Part shown: piece by piece, positions 6,614 through 7,011 of the stretch
Layout: the number at the start of each line of letters is the position of its first letter
Position numbering within the stretch: the first letter of the stretch is position 1
Assembly (NCBI GenBank): GCA_027075825.1
Contig: JALSZZ010000393.1
Location: 1-7,011, forward strand
Source: Mariprofundaceae bacterium
GTDB taxonomy: Bacteria; Pseudomonadota; Zetaproteobacteria; Mariprofundales; Mariprofundaceae
DNA length: 7,011 bases
Direction of reading: 5' to 3'
Made by a program: the position numbers and the translations under genes
The notes under the pieces: model-generated
What the model saw: only the letters and a program-made list of their open reading frames with translations
Databases searched by the model: none
Told to the model about the DNA's origin: nothing

Positions 6614-7011
6614 TCAGCGGTTATCTGTCTCCTCAATAATGATCATTGATGCTTTGGCCGCCATCGTCGGGTTGGAGTTGGCGACCTCAATTGCCAGATC
6701 ATCCTTTCCTGTGGGGTTGGAAAAATGAAACTTAAACTGGTGATCGCCCAGATGGAAGCTGCGTTTTGTCACAAAAACACTTTCTTTTTCTCCCTGCAAA
6801 CGAATCAGCTTCAGTGTAAGCGGCGCCATTGCTTCTGAAATCACATGGATTTCGTAACGACCCTGACGATCGGGAAGATCGAAAAATTCCCGCATATTCT
6901 GATAAGGCGCAATCGTCACATCCCTGAAATACAGGTATTCCTTATCGTTCCCGGCAGCCATTGCCTGTGGTATCAGCATCAAAAACAGCGAGCCTGAGAA
7001 CAAAAAAGAAA
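6614..7011 (-). CDS. Secreted or periplasmic protein of unknown function, 5' end beyond the window
   Basis: The frame runs open through the right edge, so the true start lies outside. The visible part begins Ser-Phe-Leu-Phe-Ser-Gly-Ser-Leu-Phe-Leu and continues MLIPQAMAAGNDK. This is the hydrophobic core and Ala-x-Ala cleavage site of a Sec signal peptide, with cleavage likely after PQAMA. The mature part, roughly 110 residues, alternates hydrophobic and polar residues (YEIHVISE, LTLKLIRL, HQFKFHFS, DLAIEVAN). That suggests a small all-beta domain. It has no cysteine, no recognisable catalytic motif and no membrane anchor after the signal peptide. I do not recognise the family. A TTG at 7003 could be read as a start, but it would remove the basic beginning of the signal peptide and is unlikely. 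The stop lies 34 bases before the cyclic-nucleotide-binding gene on the same strand, which suggests a shared transcript. Confidence 0.8.
   Translation of the reverse strand, partial: SFLFSGSLFLMLIPQAMAAGNDKEYLYFRDVTIAPYQNMREFFDLPDRQGRYEIHVISEAMAPLTLKLIRLQGEKESVFVTKRSFHLGDHQFKFHFSNPTGKDDLAIEVANSNPTMAAKASMIIIEETDNR

Noticed and set aside
6580..6636. Longer start (TTG at 6636) for the cyclic-nucleotide-binding protein
   Set aside because: It overlaps the end of the preceding gene and has no ribosome binding site, whereas the ATG at 6579 has GGCGGAG upstream.

Overview
All convincing genes in this window lie on the minus strand, so the locus reads from right to left. It looks like a Gram-negative bacterium, probably a proteobacterium and perhaps a gammaproteobacterium. 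That placement is an inference from mid-range base composition, Shine-Dalgarno sites, a Sec-type signal peptide and proteobacterial-looking protein families. There is no rRNA, tRNA, CRISPR array or transposase, and no sign of a mobile element.

In transcription order: (1) a secreted protein of unknown function, cut by the right edge (6614-7011). (2) 34 bases later, a 414-residue protein with an N-terminal TPR-like helical part and two tandem cyclic-nucleotide-binding domains (5335-6579). (3) After a 248-base gap, a roughly 1112-residue protein combining two zinc ribbons, a class III adenylate/guanylate cyclase domain, an AAA/STAND-type ATPase and a long TPR-like C-terminus (1747-5085). (4) A small protein with two membrane helices (1408-1617). 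(5) A 372-residue divergent homologue of the DNA polymerase III beta sliding clamp (93-1211). (6) At the left edge, what looks like the first 22 codons of another membrane or exported protein (1-66).

Genes 2 and 3 form a plausible signalling pair: a large regulated cyclase-family protein beside a protein with two pockets that keep the residues used to hold cyclic nucleotide phosphate. However, the cyclase domain has alanine where the first metal-binding aspartate should be (codon 4810-4812), while the other catalytic residues I can place are kept. It may therefore be a pseudo-cyclase that senses or regulates rather than makes cAMP.

The clamp homologue is the second point of interest. It keeps the full clamp length and the C-terminal MPLR motif, but lacks the conserved LPIL-type motif near the N-terminus and has an altered partner-binding pocket. 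dnaA and recF, frequent neighbours of the replicative dnaN, are not visible. It is most likely an accessory clamp paralogue. Whether it is functionally tied to the cyclic-nucleotide genes cannot be told from this window alone.
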